Assembly: GCA_947497495.1 (NCBI GenBank)
Contig: CANMGT010000005.1
Coordinates: 62,001-126,000, forward strand
Direction of reading: 5' to 3'
DNA: 64,000 bases
Source: an uncultured Lentibacter sp.
GTDB lineage: Bacteria > Pseudomonadota > Alphaproteobacteria > Rhodobacterales > Rhodobacteraceae
Of this stretch, positions 1 through 8,613 are shown piece after piece (within the stretch, counting starts at the first letter, position 1; every line of letters starts with the position of its first letter). Below the pieces are notes generated by a model. The model saw only the letters and a program-made list of their open reading frames with translations, made no database searches and was not told the origin of the DNA. Made by a program: the position numbers and the translations under genes.

Positions 1-2174
1 TAGTCTTCCGTGTGCGTCAGCTTGGGCACATCGCTTGCGCCTGCCGAGCCGCGGCCTGAGAGGGAGGGGTTTTCCATGAAGAACCTGTGGCAGTTGAAGC
101 TGAAGGTGCCTTCGGGGAGAACCTCGCGTGTGAAGGACGCGTCCGGCGCCATGACCCAGCTTTGGGCGGTGTCGGCCATGTTGGCGGCCATGACCTGCGA
201 GGTGATCTGGGCTTTGACGGTTGCGTTGGTGATTTCGATCAGGGTTTCGACGCGGCGGTTGAGGTTGCGGCCCATCCAGTCAGCCGAGGAGATAAACACA
301 CGCGCCTTTTTGTGCGGCAGCCCGAAGCCGTTGCCAAAGCAGACGATGCGTGAGTGCTCTAGAAAGCGCCCGACGATGGACTTGACGCGGATGTTGTCGC
401 TTAGGCCCGTAACACCGGGGCGCAGGCAGCAGATGCCGCGGATCACCAGCGAGATTTTGACGCCCTCGGAGGAGGCGCGGTAGAGCGCGTCGATGATGTC
501 GGGCTCGGTGAGTGAGTTCATCTTGGCCCAGATTTCGGCGGGACGGCCTTCGCGGGCGTGTTCTATCTCGGCGTCAATCATCTCGAGCAGTTTTGGCTTC
601 AGCGAGATCGGCGAAATGGCGAGGTTTTCCAGTTCGGCGGGTTCGACGTAGCCTGACAGGTAGTTGAAGACTTTGGTGGCGTCGCGGCCCAAGGCGGCGT
701 CGCATGTGAAGAAGGACAAATCGGTGTAGATGCGGGCTGTGATCGGGTGGTAGTTGCCGGTGCCGTAGTGCGTGTAAGTCACCAGCCTGTCACCCTCGCG
801 GCGCACGACTGTGCTGATTTTCGCATGTGTTTTCAGGTTGAGAAAGCCGTAGACGACATGCGCACCCGCGCGCTCGAGGCGGCGCGACTGGCGGATGTTG
901 GCGGCCTCGTCAAAGCGGGCCTTCAGCTCGACGAGGGCTGTGACAGACTTGCCCTCTTCGGCGGCTTCGCAGAGCGCGCCGACGATGGGGCTGTCGTTTG
1001 ACGTGCGGTAGAGCGTTTGCTTGATGGCCACGACGTTGGGGTCGCGCGCGGCTTGGTGCAAAAAGCGCACCACCATGTCGAAGGTTTCATAGGGGTGGTG
1101 CAGGAGCATGTCTTTTTGGCGGATGGCGGCGAACATGTCGCCTTCAAAGTCCTGCACGCGCTCGGGGACGCGGGGGGCGAAGGCGGGCCAGAGCAGGTCG
1201 GGCCGTTCGTCGCGCACGAGTTCGGAGAGGTCAGAGAGGCCGAGCATGCCGTCGATCTCGACGATCTCGTCGCCTGTGACGTGCAGCTCTTGCTGGATCA
1301 TCTTGAGGAGGCGGGCAGGCGCACCTGCGCTGATCGTGAGGCGCACGACTTCACCGCGACGGCGGCGTTTGAGGGCGGTTTCGAACTCGCGCACCAGGTC
1401 TTCGGCTTCGTCTTCGACTTCAAGGTCACTGTCGCGAAGGATGCGAAAGCCGCAGGCGCCTTTAAGTTTGAAACCGGGAAAGAGCGAAGGCAGGTGCTCA
1501 AGCAAGAGCTCTTCCAGCGGCAGGAAGCGCTGTTGGCCGTCGGGCGCTGGCAGGGCTGTAAAACGGTCGATCTGCTGCGGGATCGGCAGCAGCGCCAGTA
1601 GCTTGCGTTTGTCGGAGCGGTTTTCAAGCTCAAGCGCGAGGGCATAGCCTGTGTTAGGAATGAAGGGGAAGGGGTGTGCCGGATCAATCGCGAGGGGGGA
1701 GAGCACGGGGAAGACCTGCTCCAGAAAGACGCGGTGCAAAACCGCGCGGTCGGCTTCGCTGAGGTCTTCGCGGGTCACAATGTGCAGGCCCTGCTCGGCC
1801 ATTTCGTGTTTAAGGTCCGAGAATATCTCTTGCTGGCGGGCGAGCAGTTTGCGCGCGTCGGCGTTGATCAGCACAAGCTGTTCTGCCGGGGTAAGCCCGT
1901 CAGACGCTGGCGTGGCGACGCCTTCGTTGACCAGCTCGCGCAGACCAGCAACGCGCACGGTGTAAAACTCGTCAAGATTGGTCGCGGAGATCGACACGAA
2001 CCGTAGCCGCTCCAAGAGCGGCACGCGCGGGTTTTCGGCTTCCTCCAGCACGCGCCAGTTAAAGCCCAGCCAGCTCAGCTCGCGGTTCACAAAACGGCGC
2101 GGCCCCGCAAGGTCAAGGTCGGGCAGGGTTTGCGCTTCGGGGAAGGGCGCTTCAAGGAAGTCAGCTTGGGTCAT
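1..2174 (-). CDS. ppk: Polyphosphate kinase Ppk1 (3' end beyond window)
   Basis: Reversibly polymerises the gamma-phosphate of ATP into inorganic polyphosphate, probably at the inner face of the membrane. Read on the minus strand from ATG 2174-2172, the frame stays open to the window edge (about 724 codons, close to the usual full length near 700-730), so only the last residues are missing. Visible family blocks are [13 protein letters not shown] near residue 360, [10 protein letters not shown] near 420, HYGTGNYHP near 470 and [13 protein letters not shown] near the end. The two catalytic histidines are present: H450 in the THAK block (phosphohistidine position) and H607 in FLEHSR. Upstream lies a 493-bp stretch without a convincing gene, then catB on the other strand. 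In other Alphaproteobacteria ppk usually follows hdaA, which here lies 11 kb away on the same strand. Confidence 0.96.
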   Translation of the reverse strand, partial: MTQADFLEAPFPEAQTLPDLDLAGPRRFVNRELSWLGFNWRVLEEAENPRVPLLERLRFVSISATNLDEFYTVRVAGLRELVNEGVATPASDGLTPAEQLVLINADARKLLARQQEIFSDLKHEMAEQGLHIVTREDLSEADRAVLHRVFLEQVFPVLSPLAIDPAHPFPFIPNTGYALALELENRSDKRKLLALLPIPQQIDRFTALPAPDGQQRFLPLEELLLEHLPSLFPGFKLKGACGFRILRDSDLEVEDEAEDLVREFETALKRRRRGEVVRLTISAGAPARLLKMIQQELHVTGDEIVEIDGMLGLSDLSELVRDERPDLLWPAFAPRVPERVQDFEGDMFAAIRQKDMLLHHPYETFDMVVRFLHQAARDPNVVAIKQTLYRTSNDSPIVGALCEAAEEGKSVTALVELKARFDEAANIRQSRRLERAGAHVVYGFLNLKTHAKISTVVRREGDRLVTYTHYGTGNYHPITARIYTDLSFFTCDAALGRDATKVFNYLSGYVEPAELENLAISPISLKPKLLEMIDAEIEHAREGRPAEIWAKMNSLTEPDIIDALYRASSEGVKISLVIRGICCLRPGVTGLSDNIRVKSIVGRFLEHSRIVCFGNGFGLPHKKARVFISSADWMGRNLNRRVETLIEITNATVKAQITSQVMAANMADTAQSWVMAPDASFTREVLPEGTFSFNCHRFFMENPSLSGRGSAGASDVPKLTHTED

Positions 2175-2667
2175 AATGTGCTCAGATACCCTTGGTTTGT
2201 AACAGTTTTTGCAGGCTGACAGATAATGAGCCTCTGCAGGGCTGTTGTCTAGGGGGGTAGCTGCGCGGGAGCGGCTTATAACTTATGGGGCGCGGCGCGT
2301 CTTGATCGCTGCAGATGTCATACGTGCGGACGGCGTTGCTCTTGGCTGGCCTTGGGGTTGAAGTAAACTGCCAAGTTGATGGGCGCCCGGGAAATCTTGC
2401 CGCAGGTTGAAGCCAAAGTCGAGCGAATTGCGGCTTTGCGGGACGAAGCTGCCATCCGAAGTGGTGTTTGCAGGGTCTGTTTGCGGCCCAAAGGAGACAT
2501 CCCAAGGGATCCCGATTCTGCGATCGCGGCTGGTATTGCCTGCTTTTGCTACCAGCGCATCGTCTGAAGCCGGTCTAACTAAAGGCGTTGGGTATCAACC
2601 AAGACCATCCCAGTATTGGACTTATCCAGCCACGCGCGCGATCCTCCAAACAAATACTTGACGATGA
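2175..2667. other. Intergenic region between ppk and catB, possible gene remnant
   Basis: 493 bases between divergent ppk and catB. I see no intact gene. On the minus strand one frame is open from about 2594 to a stop at 2283-2285 (about 100 codons) and reads like protein in its first half (for example RIGIPWDVSFGPQ and NSLDFGFNLRQDFPG), but it has no usable start codon or ribosome binding site, so at best it is a decayed gene tail. The last 80 bases before catB hold two imperfect copies of the GTAT-N6-ATAC motif described for the 5.9-kb promoter region. Confidence 0.35.
2592..2626. promoter_or_regulatory. Two imperfect GTAT-N6-ATAC motifs upstream of catB
   Basis: GTATCAACCAAGAC (2592-2605) agrees with the upstream copy at 5862-5875 (GTATCGCCCAATAC) at 11 of 14 positions, and GTATTGGACTTATC (2613-2626) shares the left half and core start of the 5922-5935 copy. 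They lie 40-75 bases before the catB start. This suggests that catB and the divergent ring-cleavage operon answer to the same regulator. The match is by eye and the second copy is weak. Confidence 0.3.
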
Positions 2668-3831
2668 ATGGTAGGCCTCGTGACCAAAATTGAACGCATA
2701 GAGACGACAATTGTCGATATCCCAACGATCCGGGGCCATGTCTTGTCGATGACAACGATGATGGTGCAGTCGATCGTTCTGGTAAGGGTCAAGTTTTCAG
2801 ACGGGTCCGAAGGCTTGGGCGAAGGTACGTCTATCGGCGGCATGAGCTATGGCGCAGAAAGCCCTGAAAGCATCAAACTTGCGATTGATACCTACATAGC
2901 GCCAACCCTTGAAGGGATGAGCGCAGACAATGTGAATGCGGCAACGAACTTCATGCAGAAGGTCGTGCGAGGGAACCCGATTGCACGGTGCGCGGTGGAA
3001 ACGGCGCTTTGGGATGGTCTTGGACGTCGTCTTGGTGTTTCGGTGGCCCAATTGTTTGGTGGCAAAGTGCGCTCGACAATGCCTGTTGCCTGGACCCTAG
3101 CCAGCGGCAATTCAGATCAGGATATCGCCGAAGCGCAAGAGATGCTTGCGCAACGTCGGCATAATATCTTCAAGCTTAAAATCGGAAAACGCACGGTGCG
3201 AGAAGACATAGCCCATGTGGCCGCAATCAAATCGGCACTAGGGGCTGACGCCAGTATTCGAGTGGACGTTAATCAAGCATGGACGATTTCGCAGGCCCGT
3301 TGGGGCCTATCAGGTTTACAGGATATTGGCGTCGACCTTGTCGAACAACCTATTGGTGCCATACACCTTAACGCTCTGAAGCATTTGACCGACGGCTATG
3401 AAATCGCGGTGATGGCAGATGAGGCTTTGCAGGGCCCCGAGGATGCCTTGCTTATCGCAGCGGATCGGTCTGCGGATGTGTTTGCTGTCAAGATCGCGCA
3501 GTCAGGTGGCTTGAAACGCGCGTCCGAAGTGATTGCGATTGCTCAAGCGGCAGGCGTTGGCCTGTATGGCGGTACAATGCTTGAGGCGGGCGTTGGCACC
3601 GCTGCGGCTGTGCAGTTATTTTCTACGATTGAAAATATGGAGTGGGGCACTGAACTGTTCGGGCCACTGCTTCTGAGGGACGAAATCCTTGCTGACGCAA
3701 TCCTATACGCTGACTTTTCCCTGACGGTTCCAGAAGGTCCTGGCATCGCGGTCAATCTGGACCCAAGCAAGGTGGCCCACTACAGACGGGATCGTAGCGA
3801 TAGCCTGCACCACGTTTCAGCATTAACTTAA
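2668..3831 (+). CDS. catB: Muconate cycloisomerase (CatB family)
   Basis: Member of the enolase superfamily, muconate-lactonising branch: converts cis,cis-muconate to muconolactone in the catechol branch of the beta-ketoadipate pathway. 387 residues, near the usual 370-385. The KxK catalytic pair is at K169/K171 (FKLKIGKR), metal ligands at D200 (RVDVNQAW), E226 (VEQPI) and D251 (ADEAL), the second-side lysine at K275 (VKIAQSGG), and the C-terminal block WGTELFGPLLL contains E329. GLYGGTMLE at 298-306 is characteristic of CatB rather than of epimerases. The start used is ATG 2668; the ribosome binding site is weak and GTG at 2680 is an alternative. It stands alone, convergent with the LysR gene and separated from the other pathway genes. 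No catC follows it. Confidence 0.9.
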   Translation: MVGLVTKIERIETTIVDIPTIRGHVLSMTTMMVQSIVLVRVKFSDGSEGLGEGTSIGGMSYGAESPESIKLAIDTYIAPTLEGMSADNVNAATNFMQKVVRGNPIARCAVETALWDGLGRRLGVSVAQLFGGKVRSTMPVAWTLASGNSDQDIAEAQEMLAQRRHNIFKLKIGKRTVREDIAHVAAIKSALGADASIRVDVNQAWTISQARWGLSGLQDIGVDLVEQPIGAIHLNALKHLTDGYEIAVMADEALQGPEDALLIAADRSADVFAVKIAQSGGLKRASEVIAIAQAAGVGLYGGTMLEAGVGTAAAVQLFSTIENMEWGTELFGPLLLRDEILADAILYADFSLTVPEGPGIAVNLDPSKVAHYRRDRSDSLHHVSALT

Positions 3832-3870
3832 CGCAAATCAATCATCTAAGAGCGTCAAGCTAAACAACAA

Positions 3871-4761
3871 TTACAACGTCTTGCGTGCGACCGACTGAGC
3901 CAGTTGCACAAAGTTGCGCACATGGATGCCCTGTTCATCGAGCCGGTAATTTACCGACAGCTCAGTATGAGCCAAGGTCTGTTCAATCTTGCAAAACCGA
4001 ATACCATTGCGCGTCCCCGACGCCACTGAAGCGGGGACGATGCAGACACCCTCGCCAATCGCAACAAGGCTGAGCGCGGTTTGCAGATCCATGGTAAAAA
4101 CGCGGTTGGTGATTTCTACGCCCTGTTCGGCACAGCTGTTCAGTACGAAATCGGCAAAGCTGGGGCGCGGGTATTCAGGATAGAGCACGAAGCTCTGCGC
4201 TGCGAGATCGTTCAAATTGACCTCTGTGCGATTGCCAGTCTCTACCGTATCAGGCAGCGCCAGAACCAAAGGCTCTTCCCCTAGTTTTCGGGTCACGAAC
4301 TCACTGTCTTTGAGTGCGGGACGGGCAAAAGCCACATCAATTTCGCGACTGACGAGCGCGCGATGCAATTGGGCATTATTCATGGGGGTCAGGCTCAGGT
4401 TGACTTCAGGATAATTGGCGCGGAACGATTTGATAATATTGGGCAACATCCCAAAGGTGGACGAGCCGACAAAGCCGATCCGCAACCGCCCTTCGGCCCC
4501 TTGGCCAATCCGGCGCACTTCCAGCTTTGCGTCGTCGATCTGCCGGAGGATATCGGTGCCACGCTCATATAGCCGCTCGCCGGCCTGTGTCATGGTGATT
4601 GCGCTGCGGCCACGGTTGAACAGCAGCGCGCCCAACTCTTCCTCGATCTGCTTGATCTGGCGGCTCAGTGGGGGCTGCGCCATGCCCAGACGTTCCGCAG
4701 CGCGGCCAAAATGCAGCTCTTCTGCCAAGGCGACGAAATAAGTCAGTTGTTTGAGGTTCAT
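3871..4761 (-). CDS. LysR-family transcriptional regulator (CatR/CbnR-like)
   Basis: 296 residues with the usual LysR plan: an N-terminal winged helix-turn-helix (residues 1-60, with FGRAAERLGMAQPPLSRQI) and a C-terminal effector domain of periplasmic-binding fold (about 90-290). The opening MNLKQLTYFVALAEELHFGR resembles regulators of catechol and chlorocatechol clusters such as CatR, CbnR and BenM, which respond to muconates. It is transcribed in the same direction as the ring-cleavage dioxygenase upstream of it, from which it is separated by a terminator, and it converges on catB. The start has a good GGGGAGG ribosome binding site. It is the obvious candidate for control of the catB and dioxygenase promoters. 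Its inducer is inferred from context only. Confidence 0.9.
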   Translation of the reverse strand: MNLKQLTYFVALAEELHFGRAAERLGMAQPPLSRQIKQIEEELGALLFNRGRSAITMTQAGERLYERGTDILRQIDDAKLEVRRIGQGAEGRLRIGFVGSSTFGMLPNIIKSFRANYPEVNLSLTPMNNAQLHRALVSREIDVAFARPALKDSEFVTRKLGEEPLVLALPDTVETGNRTEVNLNDLAAQSFVLYPEYPRPSFADFVLNSCAEQGVEITNRVFTMDLQTALSLVAIGEGVCIVPASVASGTRNGIRFCKIEQTLAHTELSVNYRLDEQGIHVRNFVQLAQSVARKTL

Positions 4762-4830
4762 CCGACAGGCCTCCCCAACCCGCTGAATAACAGTAACGAA
4801 GAATGCAGTGCGAAATGCAAACTAAAATGC

Positions 4831-4858
4831 AAAAAGGCCCCCGACAGATCGAGGGCCT
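4831..4858 (-). terminator. Rho-independent terminator after the dioxygenase gene
   Basis: Read on the minus strand: stem AGGCCC paired with GGGCCT (4853-4858 with 4835-4840) with an inner CGA/TCG pairing in the loop, followed by TTTTTG. It lies 20 bases past the dioxygenase stop and about 70 bases before the LysR start, so the regulator is probably transcribed separately or by read-through. Confidence 0.8.
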
Positions 4859-4878
4859 AAGAAACAATTGGTAGCGCG

Positions 4879-5748
4879 CTATTCTGCGGCCATCGCCTCT
4901 GCATCGGCTTTGAGAACGAAGTCAAACTCAACATGCAGATCGTCATGCATTTCCGCAGGGGCTTTTTTGAATTCGCCCACAAGGCTTTCTTTGACGGCAA
5001 AGACAGAGTCGTTTTCCAACCACTCACTGCTGCTGTCATAGATCTGGCTGATTAATGTGCCGTAGCCCTCTTTGGACAGGATGAAATGCATGTGGCCGGG
5101 CCGGTTCGGATGGTGCCCCATGTAACGCAGCAATTCACCGGCTGTTTCATTGTCGGGGATCGGATAGGGCACAGGGCGCACGGCGCGGAAGGCGTAATGG
5201 CCATCTGCTCCAGTCACGAAACGACCGCGCAAGTTGTAATCTGGCTGGTCGGGGTCGTGGTTTTCATAAAGGCCGTTTGGCGCATCTTCCCAGACATCCA
5301 TAATTACACCTTCAAGAGGCGCACCGTTGGTGTCGCGCACATAGCCCTCGAAATAGGCAGTTTCTTCGTTGTCGAAGTGCTTTTGCACGACGGACGCGCC
5401 CTTGGGCAAGACAGGTGGATTTTCACGGTAAAATGGCCCCAACACCGTGGATTCACTTTCGCCGCTGTCAACAGGGTTGGTCAACATATCAACCAGAACC
5501 TCAACGCCAAGAATATCCCCCAGAAGAATGAACTCCTGACGCTTGTCATCACAGGTTTGGCCTGCGCGGGCCAAATAGTTGCACGCGTCCATAAATTCAC
5601 TGTGCTGCAATTTCACGTCTTTGCAGAACCCGTGCAAATGAGTGATCAGCGAAGTCATAATTTCGCGTTGGCGTGCGTCAATCTCGCCATTTTTTCCGAG
5701 CGCGGTAATCACCACGTCTGTGACGTTGTCTATAGTTACGATGCCCAT
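4879..5748 (-). CDS. Intradiol ring-cleavage dioxygenase (catechol/hydroxyquinol 1,2-dioxygenase type)
   Basis: Non-haem Fe(III) enzyme that opens a catechol-type ring between the two hydroxyl carbons. 289 residues, with the N-terminal helical dimerisation domain of catechol dioxygenases (about 20-95) and the catalytic beta domain (about 100-275). The four iron ligands are visible: Y161 (GLYENHD), Y195 (PVPYPIP), H219 and H221 (RPGHMHF). The block ESTVLGPFYRENPP (98-111) resembles hydroxyquinol 1,2-dioxygenases, while a CatB in the cluster suggests a muconate product, so the substrate (catechol, substituted catechol or hydroxyquinol) is open. Very strong ribosome binding site (GGAGGAGGA). Divergent from the SCP2-hydrolase-Liv-BKACE operon across a 267-bp control region. 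Confidence 0.92.
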   Translation of the reverse strand: MGIVTIDNVTDVVITALGKNGEIDARQREIMTSLITHLHGFCKDVKLQHSEFMDACNYLARAGQTCDDKRQEFILLGDILGVEVLVDMLTNPVDSGESESTVLGPFYRENPPVLPKGASVVQKHFDNEETAYFEGYVRDTNGAPLEGVIMDVWEDAPNGLYENHDPDQPDYNLRGRFVTGADGHYAFRAVRPVPYPIPDNETAGELLRYMGHHPNRPGHMHFILSKEGYGTLISQIYDSSSEWLENDSVFAVKESLVGEFKKAPAEMHDDLHVEFDFVLKADAEAMAAE

Positions 5749-5861
5749 GAGATATCCTCCTCCTCAGGATGTTAGTTCATATCTGATCAGGCTGCATGTC
5801 GCCTAATCCAAGTTCTGCGTGATCTTTCCCCAGTCGCCGCTTCGCACCAATGCCCTGTGCG

Positions 5862-5935
5862 GTATCGCCCAATACTTTCGGGGCCCGATGATGCGCTCCT
5901 CGGGCAATCCGGTCCGAAAGGGTATTGCCGGATAC
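5862..5935. promoter_or_regulatory. Paired dyads GTAT-N6-ATAC, exactly 60 bp apart
   Basis: Within the divergent control region, GTATCGCCCAATAC (5862-5875) and GTATTGCCGGATAC (5922-5935) have the same geometry and their starts are exactly 60 bases apart, about six helical turns. The second is extended to a longer dyad (GGGTAT, six bases, ATACCC). A degenerate third copy, ATATTGCCCAAC, follows at 5944-5955. Surrounding sequence adds a further partial inversion (CAATACTTTCGG against CCGAAAGGGTATTG). LysR-type proteins bind paired dyads with a T-N11-A or ATAC-N7-GTAT core, so this is a plausible binding region for the LysR protein at 3871-4761. Confidence 0.55.
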
Positions 5936-6015
5936 CCGCACGGATATTGCCCAACCTGTCCTTCACTGACCAGTTTGACTGCAACAAGGGCGCAGACCGC
6001 GTCGAAGGGGGGGGC

Positions 6016-6396
6016 ATGCAGTCCAAACTAAAATCCATGCAAGCGCAATTAAACGCGTCTGATCATTTGAGACATCTTGGTCGATTGTTTTCAGAAACAG
6101 TGCTGATTGAGGTGGATAGCAACGAGTTCTACCTGACCTTTGAAAAAGGCGCGCTCACATTGCTAGAGGCAGGTCCAAGTCGTAAGACGCCTTGGCGTTT
6201 TGCCCTGCGCACCGACACGGATGCCCTGCGCCAGTTCTGGGAGGCTCGGCCTGCTCCAGGGTTTCACGACATCTTTGGTCTGGTCAAGATCGGCAGAGGC
6301 CGGATCGAGGGTGACATGTTGTTGCTGGTCAAAAACTTAAGGTTCTTCAAGGAGTTCATGGCTCTTGGGCGCCCACAAACGGGAGCAAGCCAATGA
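6016..6396 (+). CDS. SCP2-like (sterol carrier fold) protein
   Basis: 126 residues from ATG 6016, chosen because of the run of G directly upstream and because the protein-like region starts there. The middle (about 25-115) has the look of the SCP2 lipid-binding fold: a strand-rich N-terminal half (VLIEVDSNEFYLTFEKGALTL), an FALRTDTDALRQFWEA segment, and a C-terminal GDMLLLVKNLRFFKEFM helix. No catalytic residues can be named. It is the first gene of the plus-strand operon and its stop overlaps the hydrolase start (ATGA), so the two are translationally coupled. It is not similar to muconolactone isomerase, although that step is missing from the cluster. A role in binding a hydrophobic or acyl intermediate is a guess. 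Confidence 0.75.
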   Translation: MQSKLKSMQAQLNASDHLRHLGRLFSETVLIEVDSNEFYLTFEKGALTLLEAGPSRKTPWRFALRTDTDALRQFWEARPAPGFHDIFGLVKIGRGRIEGDMLLLVKNLRFFKEFMALGRPQTGASQ

Positions 6397-7238
6397 TTGA
6401 ACCTATAGTCGGGCGCTACGTCACGATCGACGTAAAGGGCGTCACTCAGCGGATTTACTTTGAGGAAACAGGCCATGGCCGCCCTGTTCTTTGCTTGCAC
6501 ACAGCAGGCGCGGATACGCGCCAGTGGCGGCACTTGATGAATGATGAGGCGGTGACAGGGGGCAATCGACTCATTGCCTTTGACATGCCGTGGCACAGTA
6601 AATCCTTGCCACCGGAAGGCTTTCAGACGCAGGAATATCTGCTGACGACTGAAACCTACATTGAAACAGTGCTGGCGATGGTCGCAGCCCTTGGACTGGA
6701 CCGCCCAGTGTTGGCAGGGTGTTCGATGGGCGGGCGCATTGCGCTGCAATTGGCGGCTCTTCACCCTGACAAGTTCAGCGGCTTCATCGCCATTGAGGCC
6801 AGCGATTTCCAGCCCGCCTGGTATGATATCGACTGGTTTGATCGCCCCGACGCACATGGCGGTGAAATGGGGGCGGCGCTTGTGTCGGCCAATATTTCAC
6901 CCTTCGCGCCGGAGGCCGAGCGCTGGAATACCCTGTGGATGTTCATGCAGTCCGGCCCCGGCGTGTTTCGCGGCGACCTTAGTTTCTACACCCGCGATGA
7001 CAGCCTGATTGCACGGCTGGACGAGATCGACACGGCCAAAACGCCCGTACACTTGATCGTCGGGGCGTATGACCTGACCTGCACCCCCGAAGATGCAAAG
7101 CGGACCGCCAATGCAATAGACGGCGCCACGCTCTCGGTCATGGATGAGGTCGGCCATTTCCCGATGAGCGAACATCCAGACGGGTTCCGCCCGTTCTTTA
7201 TCGAAGCACTTGGCAAAATGCCCGAACACGAAGCTTGA
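6393..7238 (+). CDS. Alpha/beta hydrolase, 3-oxoadipate enol-lactonase-like
   Basis: 281 residues, alpha/beta hydrolase fold with a complete triad: nucleophile S111 in GCSMGG, acid D227 in GAYDLTCTPED, and H255 in VGHFPMSEHP. LHTAGADTRQW (35-45) forms the oxyanion loop. Size and context fit the enol-lactonase PcaD, which opens the enol-lactone to 3-oxoadipate. The fold alone does not prove this: C-C hydrolases and esterases look the same. The start overlaps the preceding gene by four bases. Residues about 135-205 form a cap domain of medium length. It precedes the transporter genes by 42 bases. Confidence 0.85.
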   Translation: MIEPIVGRYVTIDVKGVTQRIYFEETGHGRPVLCLHTAGADTRQWRHLMNDEAVTGGNRLIAFDMPWHSKSLPPEGFQTQEYLLTTETYIETVLAMVAALGLDRPVLAGCSMGGRIALQLAALHPDKFSGFIAIEASDFQPAWYDIDWFDRPDAHGGEMGAALVSANISPFAPEAERWNTLWMFMQSGPGVFRGDLSFYTRDDSLIARLDEIDTAKTPVHLIVGAYDLTCTPEDAKRTANAIDGATLSVMDEVGHFPMSEHPDGFRPFFIEALGKMPEHEA

Positions 7239-7280
7239 GGCCGCGCGTTCATCCCATCCGGTGTAAGGAGGAAACACCCA

Positions 7281-8555
7281 ATGACATCTAAGACAACACT
7301 TTCACGCCGACAATTCGGGACGGGCGTTGCTGCTCTGGGCGCCGCATCCACGCTGCCCATGCCCGTGCTGGCGCAATCACAAACAATCAAGATCGGTTTT
7401 GTGACGCCGCAGACCGGCCCCTTGGCGGTCTTTGCGGAATCTGACGCCTTTGTGCTTGACCAGTTCCGCACACAACTTGCAGGCGGGCTTGAGATCAATG
7501 GCCAGACTTACAATGTTGAAATCATCGTCAAGGATAGCCAATCAAACTCGAACCGTGCGGCCACGGTCGCGCAGGAGTTGATGTTTGATGACGAGGTCCA
7601 CCTGATCACCGCCACCTCGACACCCGACACGACGAACCCCGTCGCCGATCAGGCCGAATTGAACGAAGTGCCCTGTCTGACCAATGACACGCCATGGCAG
7701 CCGCATTTCTTTGGCCGTCAGGGTGACCCCGCCAAAGGGTTCGATTGGACCTTCCATTTCTTTTGGGGGCTTGAGGACGTCATTTCGACCTTCACGGGGA
7801 TCTGGAACCAAACCGAGACCAACAAGGTGGTCGGCGCGCTTTGGCCCAATGACCCTGATGGCAACGCATGGGGTAGCCCCGATGTCGGGTTCCCGCCTGT
7901 TCTTGAGGCGCAAGGTTACACCCTTGTCGATCCAGGCCGTTATCAAGTCATGAGCGATGATTTCAGTGCCCAGATCAGCGCCTTCAAGGCGGCCGGGGTC
8001 GAGATTTTGACCGGCGTTGTTCCGCCACCTGACTTTGCGACCTTCTGGCTACAGGCGGCCCAACAGGGGTTCGAACCGAAGGTCGTGACTTTTGGCAAAG
8101 CGCTTGAATTCCCGCAGGTCATTGGCTCTCTCGGGGATCGTGGCGAAGGACTGAGCACCGAGGTTTGGTGGTCTCCCGGTCACCCGTATTCGTCTGGCTT
8201 CACCGGCCAAAGCTCGGCCGAGTTGGCAGCCGCCTATGAAGCCGCGACGGGCAATCCATGGACAATGCCGCTGGCGTTTAAGCACTCGCTCTTCGAAGTC
8301 GCGATTGATGCGCTTAAACGCAGTGCGGACCCAATGGACCCTGCATCTATTCGCGATGCGCTGCGGGCCACGGATTATCAATCGGTTGTTGGTCCCGTGA
8401 ACTTCATGACCGGCCCTGTGCCGAATATCTCAAAGACGCCTTTGGTCGGTGGGCAATGGCATATCGAGGACGGCAAGCCCGTGTTGGAAATCGTCGAGAA
8501 CGGCGATCATCCGGCGATTGCCAAAACCGCAGATGTGACGCTGATCGGCGGATAA
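7281..8555 (+). CDS. Liv-type ABC transporter substrate-binding protein
   Basis: Periplasmic receptor of the branched-chain amino acid (HAAT) ABC family, 424 residues, Peripla_BP_6 fold over about 30-400 (IKIGFVTPQTGPLAVFAESD at the start). The leader has twin arginines at R9/R10 (SRRQFGTGV) followed by a hydrophobic stretch and a likely cleavage after VLAQ, so Tat export is possible. Strong AAGGAGG ribosome binding site. Family members in catabolic islands bind aromatic acids, amides or other carboxylates rather than amino acids. Its ligand here is inferred to be the substrate of the ring-cleavage pathway or a precursor. A terminator-like hairpin directly after it should make it the most abundant transporter component. 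Confidence 0.92.
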   Translation: MTSKTTLSRRQFGTGVAALGAASTLPMPVLAQSQTIKIGFVTPQTGPLAVFAESDAFVLDQFRTQLAGGLEINGQTYNVEIIVKDSQSNSNRAATVAQELMFDDEVHLITATSTPDTTNPVADQAELNEVPCLTNDTPWQPHFFGRQGDPAKGFDWTFHFFWGLEDVISTFTGIWNQTETNKVVGALWPNDPDGNAWGSPDVGFPPVLEAQGYTLVDPGRYQVMSDDFSAQISAFKAAGVEILTGVVPPPDFATFWLQAAQQGFEPKVVTFGKALEFPQVIGSLGDRGEGLSTEVWWSPGHPYSSGFTGQSSAELAAAYEAATGNPWTMPLAFKHSLFEVAIDALKRSADPMDPASIRDALRATDYQSVVGPVNFMTGPVPNISKTPLVGGQWHIEDGKPVLEIVENGDHPAIAKTADVTLIGG

Positions 8556-8567
8556 CCTCCCTGTAAC

Positions 8568-8598
8568 TGGCCCTGCCTTTTTGGTGGGGCCATTTTTT
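8568..8598 (+). terminator. Intra-operon terminator between binding protein and livG
   Basis: TGGCCC (8568-8573) pairs with GGGCCA (8587-8592), followed directly by six T. It lies 13 bases after the binding-protein stop and 16 bases before the livG start. Partial termination here would give an excess of binding protein over membrane components, as in other ABC operons. Confidence 0.75.
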
Positions 8599-8613
8599 CT
8601 GAAAGGCGGCGCA

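Noticed and set aside
1017..1601. Plus-strand open frames of up to 194 codons in the first 2 kb
   Set aside because: The minus strand encodes a complete-looking Ppk1; the plus-strand frames have no domains.
2283..2594. Minus-strand open frame of about 100 codons before ppk, as a gene
   Set aside because: No start codon, no ribosome binding site and no recognised family; kept only as a possible remnant.
5086..5775. A 229-codon plus-strand open frame
   Set aside because: Antisense to the intradiol dioxygenase, whose iron ligands are all in place.
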